Source: an uncultured Prevotellaceae bacterium
GTDB taxonomy: Bacteria; Bacteroidota; Bacteroidia; Bacteroidales; Bacteroidaceae
Length of the DNA stretch: 45,451 bases
Direction: 5' to 3'
Assembly: GCA_902768105.1 (NCBI GenBank)
Contig: CACXJZ010000019.1
Location: 1 to 45,451, forward strand
Shown: positions 21,614-30,679 of the stretch, one piece after another
Layout: the number at the start of each line of letters is the position of its first letter
How positions within the stretch are numbered: position 1 is the first letter of the stretch
Position numbers and translations under genes: made by a program
Notes under the pieces: generated by a model
What the model was told of the DNA's origin: nothing
The model's database searches: none
The model's input: the letters and a program-made list of their open reading frames with translations, nothing else

Positions 21614-23421
21614 CGTTCGTTCAAATCTTTTGATGCTGCCTGCAGGATGGCTTTGGCACGCTGAATGAGTAACTCGACGTTGGGCCCCTCCGACTCTACT
21701 ACACGATTGCCGATGAAGTCGTAGTTGACAAAGCTCGTGCTGTCGTACATGGCGAAGCCGTCGTCGTAGGTGTTGATGGCGAAGGGTTGCGTGTAGGTGG
21801 TGCTCAGCACGTCGCGGCTGAACGTAAACTCATCGTGGTTCAGACCAAGCTGCCCAAATAGTGTGGCTGGCAGGTCGGTTTGGTTGCACACCTGTTCGAT
21901 GCGACGGGGCTCCTTGACGGCTCCTCCTACCCAGATCATGGGGATGTGGTTGACCAGCTTTCCACCCTCTTGGATGTCTTTATAGGGGATGCCGTGATCA
22001 GGCAGCAGGATGACGAGCGTATTCTTCCAGACAGCCGACTGGCGTAGTTTCTCAATGAAGCGTCCTACACATTGGTCGAGGTAGTAGAAGGCGTTGAGTA
22101 CCTCGTCATCCAACTGGTGTATGGGCACGTCCCAAGGCTGGTGGCTGCTCAGCGTGGAGTAACCGATGACGAAGGGTTGCTGCATGGAGGAGCTCATCTC
22201 AAAGAGACTCTCGAAGGTGATGTCGTCGCGAACGCCCCACTGCGATGTCTCCTGTTCCTCTGACGTATAGTCCTCCTTCCACTTCAGCGTCTGGAAGCCA
22301 CCTGTGATGAGGTAGCTGCGCATGTTGGTGAAGTTGATGTCGCCACCATAGAGATAGGCAGAATTGTAGCCACGTTTCTCAACCAACGTCCTGGCCATGT
22401 TGGGTAGTGTGCGCGACTTGGCGGGAATCTTCATCACAGACATTGTGGGGAATGACGGGTAGCCGCTCCACGTACAGACAGTTCCTCTGTCAGTGCGCCA
22501 CGTGTTGCCGTAACAGTTTGTGAAGTAAATACCCTCATGGGCCAGACGGTTCAGGTTGGGTGTGACGTCATTACGTCCTGCTATCTCTGTAAACTCACCG
22601 CCACAGCCTTCCAACAGGATGAGGATGATGTTAGGCGTTTGTGTTGTCAGTAATGTATCGCTACCCGTGCTTCCTGTGTTGAAAAGCTCTGCGATAAGTT
22701 GCTGGCACTGCTCATCGTCCATGAATTCATAGACCGTGTTGTTGCTGGCTGTCTTCTCGAAAGAGGCCATGAAACTGAACACGGGGTTGACGGCTGCGTG
22801 GTTGAGGAACTGGTTTTGTGAGAAATACACCTGTCCGATGTTGGTGGTCGATTCGCTGAGGCCGCCACGTATACCAATAACAATAAGTGGGATGCACGCC
22901 AGCCCAACCAGCGTTTCCAGGATGCGGTGTTGGCTACGTTTTAGGCTCCAGTGAGGGAGTGTGTAGCCTAAAAATATCAGAATGGCCAGTATGACAAGAA
23001 TGACTAACCTCAACAGGATATAGCCAGTTGTCACGCTGGCCATTGCCTCTGTGGGCGTGTCCAGATATTGCAAGCATGAGGCATCGAGCTTGAAACTCCA
23101 GAAGGGGTAGAGGCTCGTGTCTGCCACGAAAGCCAGGGCGAGTGCCACACTGATGATGCCGTAATAGCCATTGAGTAGCCAGCGCAAGGGTTTGGTATCT
23201 CCACACCAGATGGTAACAAGCGAACAGAGAAACGGTAATGTGAAGACGTAGAGGGCTGTTGACAGGTCGAGACTCAGACCGTGGGTGATGACATCCCACA
23301 TGTCGCTGCCACTAAACTCGTGGCCTTCACGACACGCAATCATGAAGCAGACTTTGGCGATGATAAACAACGCAAGCGTCCACAGATAGACCTTCAACAG
23401 ATATAAGACTCTTTGCTTCAC
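21610..23421 (-). CDS. LTA synthase-like sulfatase-domain membrane enzyme (Thr nucleophile type)
   Basis: A 603-residue paralog of the downstream enzyme, with about five N-terminal membrane segments and the same catalytic fold. Motifs are IILILLEGCGGEFTEI (about 270), CYGNTWRTDRGTVCTW (about 310, Thr as probable nucleophile), SSHQPWDVP and VILLPDHGIPY (about 473). It begins with GTG, which overlaps the ABC exporter stop as GTGA (23418-23421), and ends by a 4-nt overlap with the next gene. Two neighbouring members with different nucleophile motifs suggest two related substituents or acceptors. Confidence 0.9.
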   Translation of the reverse strand: MKQRVLYLLKVYLWTLALFIIAKVCFMIACREGHEFSGSDMWDVITHGLSLDLSTALYVFTLPFLCSLVTIWCGDTKPLRWLLNGYYGIISVALALAFVADTSLYPFWSFKLDASCLQYLDTPTEAMASVTTGYILLRLVILVILAILIFLGYTLPHWSLKRSQHRILETLVGLACIPLIVIGIRGGLSESTTNIGQVYFSQNQFLNHAAVNPVFSFMASFEKTASNNTVYEFMDDEQCQQLIAELFNTGSTGSDTLLTTQTPNIILILLEGCGGEFTEIAGRNDVTPNLNRLAHEGIYFTNCYGNTWRTDRGTVCTWSGYPSFPTMSVMKIPAKSRTLPNMARTLVEKRGYNSAYLYGGDINFTNMRSYLITGGFQTLKWKEDYTSEEQETSQWGVRDDITFESLFEMSSSMQQPFVIGYSTLSSHQPWDVPIHQLDDEVLNAFYYLDQCVGRFIEKLRQSAVWKNTLVILLPDHGIPYKDIQEGGKLVNHIPMIWVGGAVKEPRRIEQVCNQTDLPATLFGQLGLNHDEFTFSRDVLSTTYTQPFAINTYDDGFAMYDSTSFVNYDFIGNRVVESEGPNVELLIQRAKAILQAASKDLNER

Positions 23422-25247
23422 ACCTTCTGCATTTCGTTCAGTTTCTTGTAGTAACCGTCCTTCATCAACAGCTCATCGTGAGTGCCACGTTCAACAATGC
23501 GTCCCTCGTGGAGCACGCAAATCTCGTCGGCATTCTTAATGGTTGAGAGACGGTGGGCAATGGCAACGGTGGTGCGTGTCTTCATGAGTCGCTCCAAAGC
23601 GTCCTGCACCAGTCGTTCGCTCTCTGTGTCAAGGGCTGATGTAGCCTCGTCGAGAATGAGGATGGGTGGATTCTTCAAGATAGCACGTGCAATGCTCACA
23701 CGCTGGCGCTGTCCACCGGAAAGGCGTCCGCCTCGATCACCAATGTTCGTTTCGAAGCCCTGTTCGCTCTGCATGATGAAGTCGTAGGCATTGGCAATTT
23801 TGGATGCTTCAGCTATCTGTTCGTCAGTAGCAGCATCTACACCGAACGAGATGTTGTTGCGGAACGAGTCGTTGAAGAGAATGGCCTCCTGATTGACATT
23901 GCCAATGAGCTGTCGCAGGTCGTAGATGCCTAAGTCTTTCACGTTGATGCCGTCAATGAGCACCTCTCCCTCCTGTACGTCGTAGTAACGGGGAATGAGA
24001 TCGACCAGCGTCGATTTTCCGCTGCCGCTTTGTCCCACAATGGCTATGGTCTTGCCCTTGGGTATAACGAGGTTGACGTTGCGCAGTACCCACTGCTCAC
24101 CATAGCGGAACGAAACGTTGCGGAATTCAATCTGATGTTCGAACGAAGCAATATGCTTGGGTTGTTCAACTTCCTTGATGGTATTCTCGGCTAGAAGAAT
24201 CTTGTCGATACGCTCCATAGAGGCCAGTCCCTTGGGAATGCCATAACCCACCTTCGACACCTCCTTCAGCGGATTGATAATGCTGTAGAGGATGACCATG
24301 TAGTAGATGAACGTAGGACCAGAGAGTGTCTCGTTGTTGAGTACCAGCACACCACCAAACCAAAGCACGACCACAATCATGCACGTGCCCAGGAATTCGC
24401 TCATGGGGTGAGCTGCCTGCTGACGGATGTTCACTCGCATGATGTCGTTGCGATAGGTGGAGTTGATGGTGTTAAACTTCTTTTCCATTTTGTCCTCGGC
24501 ACAGAAGGCCTTGACGATGCGCAAGCCGCCCAGTGTCTCTTCCACCACACTCATGGTGTCGCTCCATAGAGCCTGTGCCTTGATGCTTTGGGCCTTCAGT
24601 TTACGTCCCATCCAACCCATGAACCAGCCGATGAGTGGAATGGTAATGATGGAGAATAGTGTCAGCTGCCAGGAGATGAGCACCAGTGTGGTGAAGTAGG
24701 AGAGTATGAGGATGGGGTTCTTGAACATGGAGTCCAGACATGCCATGATACTGTTTTCCACTTCCTGTACGTCACCTGTCATACGGGCAATGATGTCACC
24801 CTTGCGCTCCTCGGTAAAGAATCCCAAAGGCAGACTTACAATCTTCTGGTAGAGTTGGTTACGCATGTCGCGTACAACACCTGTTCGGATAGGAATCACG
24901 CTGGAGGCAGCAAAGAAGTAGGTGGCAGTCTTCATCAGCGTTGTAACAATCAGGAAGATTCCGATGAAGAGCAGCACAGTCGTGGGACCCATATCGCTGA
25001 CCATACGATTGATGTAGTAATAGAGGTTGTTGATGGATACGTCTTTGAAACTTCCCTCGTTCCATTCCATCAGCGTGGTCACCTCCACATAGTCGCCCGT
25101 CTTGAACAGAATCTGCAGGATGGGGATGAGTGATGCAAACGAAAAGATGTTCAGCAGGGCAGACAGTATGTTTAATACAACTGACAGCACCACGTATTTC
25201 CTATAGGGCGTTACGAAACGCCTGATAACCTGGATAAACTTCTTCAT
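23418..25247 (-). CDS. ABC exporter, MsbA/lipid-flippase-like (fused permease-ATPase)
   Basis: A 609-residue half-transporter: six membrane segments in about residues 15-340, then an ATPase domain with Walker A GQSGSGKST (about 405), signature LSGGQRQR (about 507), Walker B ILILDEATSALD (about 530) and the H-loop IAHRLST. The N-terminal half carries an extracytoplasmic stretch after the first segment (DYVEVTTLMEWNEGSFKD), common in Bacteroidetes relatives. It probably flips lipid A or another glycolipid. Neighbours fit this: two phospho-group transferases downstream and a lipid A acyltransferase just beyond. Start and stop overlap both flanking genes by 4 nt. Confidence 0.92.
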   Translation of the reverse strand: MKKFIQVIRRFVTPYRKYVVLSVVLNILSALLNIFSFASLIPILQILFKTGDYVEVTTLMEWNEGSFKDVSINNLYYYINRMVSDMGPTTVLLFIGIFLIVTTLMKTATYFFAASSVIPIRTGVVRDMRNQLYQKIVSLPLGFFTEERKGDIIARMTGDVQEVENSIMACLDSMFKNPILILSYFTTLVLISWQLTLFSIITIPLIGWFMGWMGRKLKAQSIKAQALWSDTMSVVEETLGGLRIVKAFCAEDKMEKKFNTINSTYRNDIMRVNIRQQAAHPMSEFLGTCMIVVVLWFGGVLVLNNETLSGPTFIYYMVILYSIINPLKEVSKVGYGIPKGLASMERIDKILLAENTIKEVEQPKHIASFEHQIEFRNVSFRYGEQWVLRNVNLVIPKGKTIAIVGQSGSGKSTLVDLIPRYYDVQEGEVLIDGINVKDLGIYDLRQLIGNVNQEAILFNDSFRNNISFGVDAATDEQIAEASKIANAYDFIMQSEQGFETNIGDRGGRLSGGQRQRVSIARAILKNPPILILDEATSALDTESERLVQDALERLMKTRTTVAIAHRLSTIKNADEICVLHEGRIVERGTHDELLMKDGYYKKLNEMQKV

Positions 25248-26560
25248 AGCACTTCTCCGAATAAGGTTGCACTTGTACTTCCCGTAATCTTGACACGCAC
25301 CGTCTCGCCAATATGGTGAATGCCCTTGGCTATCACTACGGCCTTGTTCTGTTCCGTGCGTCCCATCAGTTGCTCGCGGCTACGTTTGGCGAAACTCTCT
25401 AACAGCACGTCAAACTCACGTCCTTCGTCTTTCTTGTTCTGTTGGGCAGACAGTTCTGTCTGTAATTGGATAAGCTCGTTCAGACGGCGTATCTTCACCT
25501 CTTCAGGCACATCGTCAGGCAAATGCTTCGATGCGTATGTGCCAGGACGCTCAGAGTATTTGAACATGAAGGCAGAATCATAACTCACCTCACGCATTAG
25601 GTCAAGACTCATCTGGTGGTCGTCCTCTGTCTCGGAGTGATAACCCACGAATATATCTGTGGAAAGACCGCAGTCAGGAATGATGCGACGAATGGCAGCC
25701 ACACGGTCCAGATACCACTCACGCGTATATTTACGGTTCATGAGCTTCAGTATTCTGTCACTACCGCTCTGTACAGGCAAGTGAATGTGTTTGCAGACAT
25801 TGGGCTCTTCTGCAATCACCCGCAGCGTTTCGTCGCTCATGTCCTTGGGATGGCTGGTGGTAAAGCGTATGCGCATCTCAGGTGTCTCATGGGCAACACG
25901 ACGTAGCAAGGCAGGAAAGTCCGGAGTGTCTGGATTATCTGGTAAAGAATAGCTGTTGACGTTCTGTCCCAATAGCGTCACCTCCTTGAATCCACGATCG
26001 CGCAAGTCGCGTACCTCACGCAGGATGCTCTCCACGTCGCGACTGCGCTCACGACCACGGGTGTAGGGCACGATGCAGTAATGACAAAAGTTGTTGCAGC
26101 CACGCATGATGCTCACGAATCCGCCAACCCTTGCAGTATGCAGGCGCTGAGGCACTACGTCCTTGTAGGTCTCTGTGGTAGAAAGCTCAATGTTGATGGC
26201 CTTATGGCCAGTCTCTGCCTGTGCAATGAGGTCGGGCAGTGAGAGGTAGGCATCAGGTCCTGCTACGAGGTCACAATGGTGACACTCCAGCAGTTCCTCC
26301 TTCACGCGTTCTGCCATGCATCCAAGCACACCAATAATCAGCTTTCCGCGTTGGCGTCGCAAAGCGTTCAGTGCTTCCAGACGGTTGTAGATTTTCTGTT
26401 CTGCATTGTCGCGCACAGAACAGGTGTTCAGTAGCACAGCATCTGCATCGTTGAGGCTTTCCGTCGTTTCGTAGCCAGCCATCTGCATAACAGAGGCAAC
26501 CACCTCGGAGTCTGCCACGTTCATCTGGCAGCCGTATGTCTCAATATAAAGTTTCTTCAT
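25244..26560 (-). CDS. miaB: tRNA-2-methylthio-N6-dimethylallyladenosine synthase (MiaB)
   Basis: A 438-residue radical-SAM methylthiotransferase that modifies i6A37 of tRNAs reading UNN codons. Domains in order: the N-terminal MTTase domain with cluster Cys residues (YGCQMNVADSE, LNTCSVRD, GVLGCMAERV), the radical SAM core with CNNFCHYCIVPYTRGRERSR (about 150-170), and a C-terminal TRAM domain (about 375-438). I start at the ATG at 26560 (MKKLYIETYGCQMN). An open extension to 26602 covers the promoter. It heads a minus-strand run with the ABC exporter and two LTA-synthase-like genes, and needs [4Fe-4S] clusters that the neighbouring suf genes would supply. Confidence 0.96.
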   Translation of the reverse strand: MKKLYIETYGCQMNVADSEVVASVMQMAGYETTESLNDADAVLLNTCSVRDNAEQKIYNRLEALNALRRQRGKLIIGVLGCMAERVKEELLECHHCDLVAGPDAYLSLPDLIAQAETGHKAINIELSTTETYKDVVPQRLHTARVGGFVSIMRGCNNFCHYCIVPYTRGRERSRDVESILREVRDLRDRGFKEVTLLGQNVNSYSLPDNPDTPDFPALLRRVAHETPEMRIRFTTSHPKDMSDETLRVIAEEPNVCKHIHLPVQSGSDRILKLMNRKYTREWYLDRVAAIRRIIPDCGLSTDIFVGYHSETEDDHQMSLDLMREVSYDSAFMFKYSERPGTYASKHLPDDVPEEVKIRRLNELIQLQTELSAQQNKKDEGREFDVLLESFAKRSREQLMGRTEQNKAVVIAKGIHHIGETVRVKITGSTSATLFGEVL

Positions 26561-26577
26561 CTTTCCTAATTTGGCTG

Positions 26578-26585
26578 CAAAGGTA
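26578..26585 (-). promoter_or_regulatory. -7 box TACCTTTG for the miaB run
   Basis: Minus-strand TACCTTTG lies 18 nt upstream of the miaB ATG. The region where a -33 box should be is occupied by the hairpin terminator of rnhB. Confidence 0.7.
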
Positions 26586-26586
26586 C

Positions 26587-26619
26587 GAAAAATCCCACTC
26601 ATTATGACATGAATGGGAT
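26587..26619 (-). terminator. Rho-independent terminator after rnhB
   Basis: On the minus strand ATCCCATTCAT (26609-26619) pairs, with one mismatch, with ATGAGTGGGAT (26592-26602) and is followed by TTTTT. It lies 19 nt after the rnhB stop and ends just before the miaB -7 box. Confidence 0.75.
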
Positions 26620-26637
26620 GATATTAACAGACTTTAA

Positions 26638-27270
26638 TCAGAAATCGAAACTTAGTTGTGTGTCGCCCAAGAGGTTAAAGGACTTCCGATGGTAGGATGT
26701 GAGACCGTATTGCCGTATGGCATCGCGATGTTTTTTGGTGGGATATCCTTTGTTTGACAGCCAGTCATATTGTGGATATTCCTCTGCCAACAGGTTCATG
26801 TAGTCATCACGATAGGTCTTGGCAAGTATGCTGGCAGCAGCTATGCTGAGATATTTTCCGTCACCCTTGACGATAGTGGTGTGGGGGATTGGTGGAAGGT
26901 TGTTGGTGGAGGCGGATGAAGGGAAGTAGGGCTTAAAGCGGTTGCCATCGACGATGATGGCCTCAGGACGTATGGTGAGCTGGTCGAGGGCACGGTGCAT
27001 GGCGAGGATGGAGGCATTGAGGATGTTAATCTTGTCTATCTCCTCAGGTGTGACAATGCCCACTGCCCATGCAACAGCATCATGCTGGATAATCTCACGA
27101 AGCTGGTAGCGCTTCTTCTCCGTCAGTTGCTTCGAGTCGTTGAGTAAGTCGTTCTGATAGTCGGGGGGCAGGATAACGGCTGCAGCATAGACGCTGCCCG
27201 CCAGACAGCCGCGGCCTGCTTCGTCGCAACCAGCCTCAATCTTTCCCTCATAATAATGCGATGCTAACAT
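26638..27270 (-). CDS. rnhB: Ribonuclease HII
   Basis: A 210-residue RNase HII that removes RNA from DNA:RNA hybrids and single ribonucleotides from DNA. The motif [14 protein letters not shown] near the N-terminus gives the Asp-Glu catalytic pair. Further acidic residues are in IVDGNRF and in [16 protein letters not shown]. Length is normal for the family. It is the last gene of the long rimP-to-suf run, 14 nt after sufS, and is followed by a hairpin terminator. Confidence 0.95.
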   Translation of the reverse strand: MLASHYYEGKIEAGCDEAGRGCLAGSVYAAAVILPPDYQNDLLNDSKQLTEKKRYQLREIIQHDAVAWAVGIVTPEEIDKINILNASILAMHRALDQLTIRPEAIIVDGNRFKPYFPSSASTNNLPPIPHTTIVKGDGKYLSIAAASILAKTYRDDYMNLLAEEYPQYDWLSNKGYPTKKHRDAIRQYGLTSYHRKSFNLLGDTQLSFDF

Positions 27271-27284
27271 TTACCTTTTTTCCT

Positions 27285-28514
27285 TTAAAACATCTGACTG
27301 ACGCGGCGGATGCCTGCTACGAGAGTATCGATTTCCTCTTTTGTATTGTAGAGGGCAAACGAGGCGCGTACGGTGCCGCTAACACCTAAGCGCTCCATCA
27401 GCGGCTGCGCGCAGTGATGCCCCGTGCGTACGGCAATGCCCAGACGGTCAAGTAGCGTGCCAAGGTCGAGGTGATGGATGTCGCCCACGTTGAAGCTAAC
27501 GACAGCGTCTTTCGTACATTGAATATTAGTCTGCGGGCCGTAAATGTGCATACCCTCAATGGTCTGAAGTTGTTCTATGCAGTAGCGGGTGAGTTCCTTT
27601 TCGTGTGCCTCGATGCCATCGAGGCCTACAGAGCGGAGGTAGTCGATGGCGGTGGCGAGGCCATGTGTGGCGATGTAGTCTGGGGTACCGGCCTCGAACT
27701 TGAATGGCAGGCGCTCGAAGGTGGTACGTTCCCACGTCACCTTGTCAATCATCTCACCGCCACCCTGATAGGGGGGCAGCTTCTCGAGCCATTCCTCCTT
27801 GCCGTAGAGCACGCCAATGCCCGTCGGTCCGTACATCTTATGTCCGCTGAAGGCATAGAAGTCACAGTCGAGTGCCTGGACGTCAATCTTCATGTGGGGC
27901 GCACTCTGCGCTCCGTCAATGAGGACAGGGATGCCGTGAGCATGAGCAAGCCGGACAATGTCAGCCACAGGGTTGATGGTGCCCAGGACGTTGCTGACGT
28001 GGGTGATGGTCAGGAGCTTGGTCCGCTCCGTCAGGTAAGTTGCGATGTCATCGCAACAGACTAAGCGGCCATCGTCGGTGATGGGCAGGTGGCGCACCAC
28101 GATGCCCAAGTGTTCAGCCTGCAGCTGCCAGGGTACGATGTTAGAGTGGTGCTCCATCTCAGTGACCAGCACCTCGTCGCCAGGCTTCATCTGTGACTGA
28201 CAGAACGAACTGGCCACAAGATTGATGGCCTCAGTGGTACCACGGGTGAAGATAATCTCCTCGATTTTGCGGGCATTGATAAACCCACGCACCTTTTCAC
28301 GAGCTGCCTCGTGCAGATCAGTTGCCTGTTGCGAGAGGTAATGCACACCGCGATGCACGTTAGCATTCACGTTGAGATATTCCTCGCGCATGGCATCGAG
28401 CACACACAGCGGCTTCTGCGTAGTGGCCGCATTGTCGAGATAAACGAGCGGCTTGCCATATACCTCTCGTTGCAGAATGGGGAAATCTTCGCGTATCTTA
28501 TTTAAATTGTACAT
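27285..28514 (-). CDS. sufS: Cysteine desulfurase SufS
   Basis: A 409-residue PLP enzyme of the SufS/CsdA class (class V aminotransferase fold) that frees sulfur from cysteine for iron-sulfur cluster assembly. The PLP lysine is in YAFSGHKMYGPTGIG (about residue 223) and the persulfide cysteine in RTGHHCAQP (about 365). Family traits such as YLDNAATTQKP and RGVHYLSQQAT are present. No SufE or SufU partner is seen in the window; it may be elsewhere. It begins 22 nt after sufD. Confidence 0.96.
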   Translation of the reverse strand: MYNLNKIREDFPILQREVYGKPLVYLDNAATTQKPLCVLDAMREEYLNVNANVHRGVHYLSQQATDLHEAAREKVRGFINARKIEEIIFTRGTTEAINLVASSFCQSQMKPGDEVLVTEMEHHSNIVPWQLQAEHLGIVVRHLPITDDGRLVCCDDIATYLTERTKLLTITHVSNVLGTINPVADIVRLAHAHGIPVLIDGAQSAPHMKIDVQALDCDFYAFSGHKMYGPTGIGVLYGKEEWLEKLPPYQGGGEMIDKVTWERTTFERLPFKFEAGTPDYIATHGLATAIDYLRSVGLDGIEAHEKELTRYCIEQLQTIEGMHIYGPQTNIQCTKDAVVSFNVGDIHHLDLGTLLDRLGIAVRTGHHCAQPLMERLGVSGTVRASFALYNTKEEIDTLVAGIRRVSQMF

Positions 28515-28536
28515 TTCTTACTCCTTTACTACTTTA

Positions 28537-29886
28537 TTACTTACAAAGCCTACAACCAGAGCATTTGTTGAGTTCACCGCGGAAGCGCTTTTCTACCAAG
28601 TAGTGCAGACGGTCGCGCAGCGGTTCCAACTGCATGTGGTCGATGACCTCGTTGATAAACGCGTTCTGCAGCAGCAGCTTGGCCTCCTGTAGCGAGATGC
28701 CTCGCTGACGCATGTAGAACAGCGCTGCATCGTTCAGCTGGCCAACGGTAGAGCCGTGGGCACACTTCACATCGTCAGCATAAATCTCCAGCATGGGCTG
28801 GGTGTACATACGTGCTTCAGGGGTAGCCGTCAGGTTCTGGTTGGTCATCTGCGACGTGGTCTTCTGAGCACCATGCTCCACCAGCACACGACCGGCAAAG
28901 GCTCCCGTCGATTTGTCATCGAGCACGTATTTGTAGAGCTCCTGCGAGCTGCAGTGAGGCACTTTGTGTACAATCAGCGTGTTGTTATCCACATGCTGCT
29001 GCTTATCGGCAATCACACAACCATAGCACTGGCATTCGGCGCCCTCGCCGCTGAACGTGAGGTCGAGTTTGTTGCGCGTGATGCCATTATGCAGGGTGAT
29101 GATGTTGTGGTTGACGCGGCTGTTAGCCTGCTGGTCAATATAGACATTGCTGACGCGAACGTTCTTGGCATGCGTCTCCTCCAGACAATAGAGGTCGAGC
29201 GACGCATTCTCGCCTACGTAAGCCTCGATGACCTGTGTAGATAGGAAGTTGCGGTCGTCAGCTGCATGGTCGCAGAAAAGCATCTTTATTTCTGCTCCCT
29301 CCTCCAAAATGAGGAGCACGCGACGGTTGACCATGAGAGCCTCTTCTCCCGCCTTTCCCCATTGGGTGGGAGCCTTCAGGATGTTAATCACCTGAATGGC
29401 GCGCTCCACCTTCACGTTTTTGGGCACATAGACATAGAGTCCATCCTGTGCCAACATGGTGTTGAGGTCGGTAGCTGCATCGTTGGCTTTACCTGCCAGG
29501 TGGTTATAATACTCACTGGTGGCAAAGTCCTTCAGCGAACCAACAATGACGCCCTCAGGCAGATGACCCTTGGGCTTCTCGTCGTGGTAGAACATGTCGT
29601 TTACCACGAAGTAGAGGCTCGTTGAGAGGTTGGGTACGTCGCAACGGAACGCATTGTAGGGATCGACAGGAATTTGCAGACGGTTCAGGTTCAGTCCGTA
29701 GTTGGGAGCGAAGAGTGCCTGCATGTCGGTATATTTGTAACGCTCGACCTTTTGGCTGGGGAAACCGGCAGACGCGAAACGGGCAAAAGCCTCGTCGCGA
29801 ACGACATTCATCGCGTCGCTGCTGTGCCCGCAAATCATCTCGCGACACTGCTGATACAAGTCAATATATTGCTTTTCACTATTCAT
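28537..29886 (-). CDS. sufD: Fe-S cluster assembly protein SufD, with a probable repeat-derived insert
   Basis: A 449-residue SufD, which with SufB and SufC forms the scaffold complex for [Fe-S] assembly. The beta-helix core holds typical stretches such as LEEGAEIKMLFCDHA, HNIITLHNGITRNKLDL and VKCAHGSTVGQLNDAALFYMRQRG near the C-terminus. Around residues 172-184 it reads KAPTQWGKAGEEA between VINIL and LMVNRRVLLIL; the homologs I recall join these parts more directly. The DNA there (29341-29373) is a G/C-rich hairpin like other dispersed repeats in the window. It begins 31 nt after sufC and precedes sufS. Confidence 0.95.
   Translation of the reverse strand: MNSEKQYIDLYQQCREMICGHSSDAMNVVRDEAFARFASAGFPSQKVERYKYTDMQALFAPNYGLNLNRLQIPVDPYNAFRCDVPNLSTSLYFVVNDMFYHDEKPKGHLPEGVIVGSLKDFATSEYYNHLAGKANDAATDLNTMLAQDGLYVYVPKNVKVERAIQVINILKAPTQWGKAGEEALMVNRRVLLILEEGAEIKMLFCDHAADDRNFLSTQVIEAYVGENASLDLYCLEETHAKNVRVSNVYIDQQANSRVNHNIITLHNGITRNKLDLTFSGEGAECQCYGCVIADKQQHVDNNTLIVHKVPHCSSQELYKYVLDDKSTGAFAGRVLVEHGAQKTTSQMTNQNLTATPEARMYTQPMLEIYADDVKCAHGSTVGQLNDAALFYMRQRGISLQEAKLLLQNAFINEVIDHMQLEPLRDRLHYLVEKRFRGELNKCSGCRLCK
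29341..29373. repeat. GC-rich hairpin-like segment inside sufD
   Basis: On the minus strand GGCTCCCACCC - AAT - GGGGAAAGGCGGGAG forms an interrupted inverted repeat. It encodes PTQWGKAGEE within SufD. The form is similar to, but not the same as, the ispG G-rich repeat. Confidence 0.45.
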
Positions 29887-29917
29887 GTCCGTCTCAGTCC
29901 GTAAAGTCCGATGCTAA

Positions 29918-30673
29918 TTACTCTTCACCGATTTCTTCCTTAATCCAGTCGTAGCCATGCTCCTGTATCTCCTTGGCCAGCTCAGGGCCACCCGTCTTGA
30001 CGATACGTCCTTTGTACAAGACATGAACGAACTGCGGTTGAATCATCTCCAGAAGACGGTCGTAGTGGGTAATGACGATGCACGAAGTCTCGGGCGTTTG
30101 TAACTTGTTCACGCCTTCAGCTACGATACGCATCGCATCCACATCCAGGCCAGAGTCCGTCTCGTCCAGAATGCTCAGCTTGGGTTCCAGCATAGCCATC
30201 TGGAAGATTTCGTTACGCTTCTTCTCACCACCGCTGAAGCCTTCGTTCACTGAACGATTGGCCAATTTTGAGTCCAACTCCACAATCTTGCGCTTCTCAC
30301 GCATCAGTTTCAGGAACTCCGCCGCATTCATCGGCTCCAGTCCCTGTGCCTTTCGTTTCTCGTTGATGGCGGCTTTCATGAAGTTCGTCATCGACACCCC
30401 AGGAATCTCCACAGGGTACTGGAATGACAGGAACAATCCCTCGTGGGCACGGTCTTCAGGCTTCATCTCCAGCAGGTTCTTGCCGTTAAAGAAGGCCTCG
30501 CCCTCTGTCACTTCATATAGCGGATTTCCCACCAGCACGGCACTGAGCGTTGACTTACCCGAGCCGTTGGGCCCCATGATGGCATGTGTCTCACCGTCCT
30601 TGATGACAAGATTGATGCCTTTCAGTATTTCCTTTTCGCCAATTTTGGCATGTAAGTTCTTAACTTCTAACAT
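29918..30673 (-). CDS. sufC: Fe-S cluster assembly ATPase SufC
   Basis: A 251-residue soluble ABC-type ATPase that drives the SufBC2D scaffold. Walker A is GPNGSGKST (about residues 34-42), the signature is in NEGFSGGEKKRNE, and Walker B reads LSILDETDSGLDVDAMRIV, the spelling typical of SufC. The H-loop is in IVITHYDRLL. It starts 6 nt after sufB and is followed 31 nt later by sufD. Confidence 0.97.
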   Translation of the reverse strand: MLEVKNLHAKIGEKEILKGINLVIKDGETHAIMGPNGSGKSTLSAVLVGNPLYEVTEGEAFFNGKNLLEMKPEDRAHEGLFLSFQYPVEIPGVSMTNFMKAAINEKRKAQGLEPMNAAEFLKLMREKRKIVELDSKLANRSVNEGFSGGEKKRNEIFQMAMLEPKLSILDETDSGLDVDAMRIVAEGVNKLQTPETSCIVITHYDRLLEMIQPQFVHVLYKGRIVKTGGPELAKEIQEHGYDWIKEEIGEE

Positions 30674-30679
30674 ATTCTA

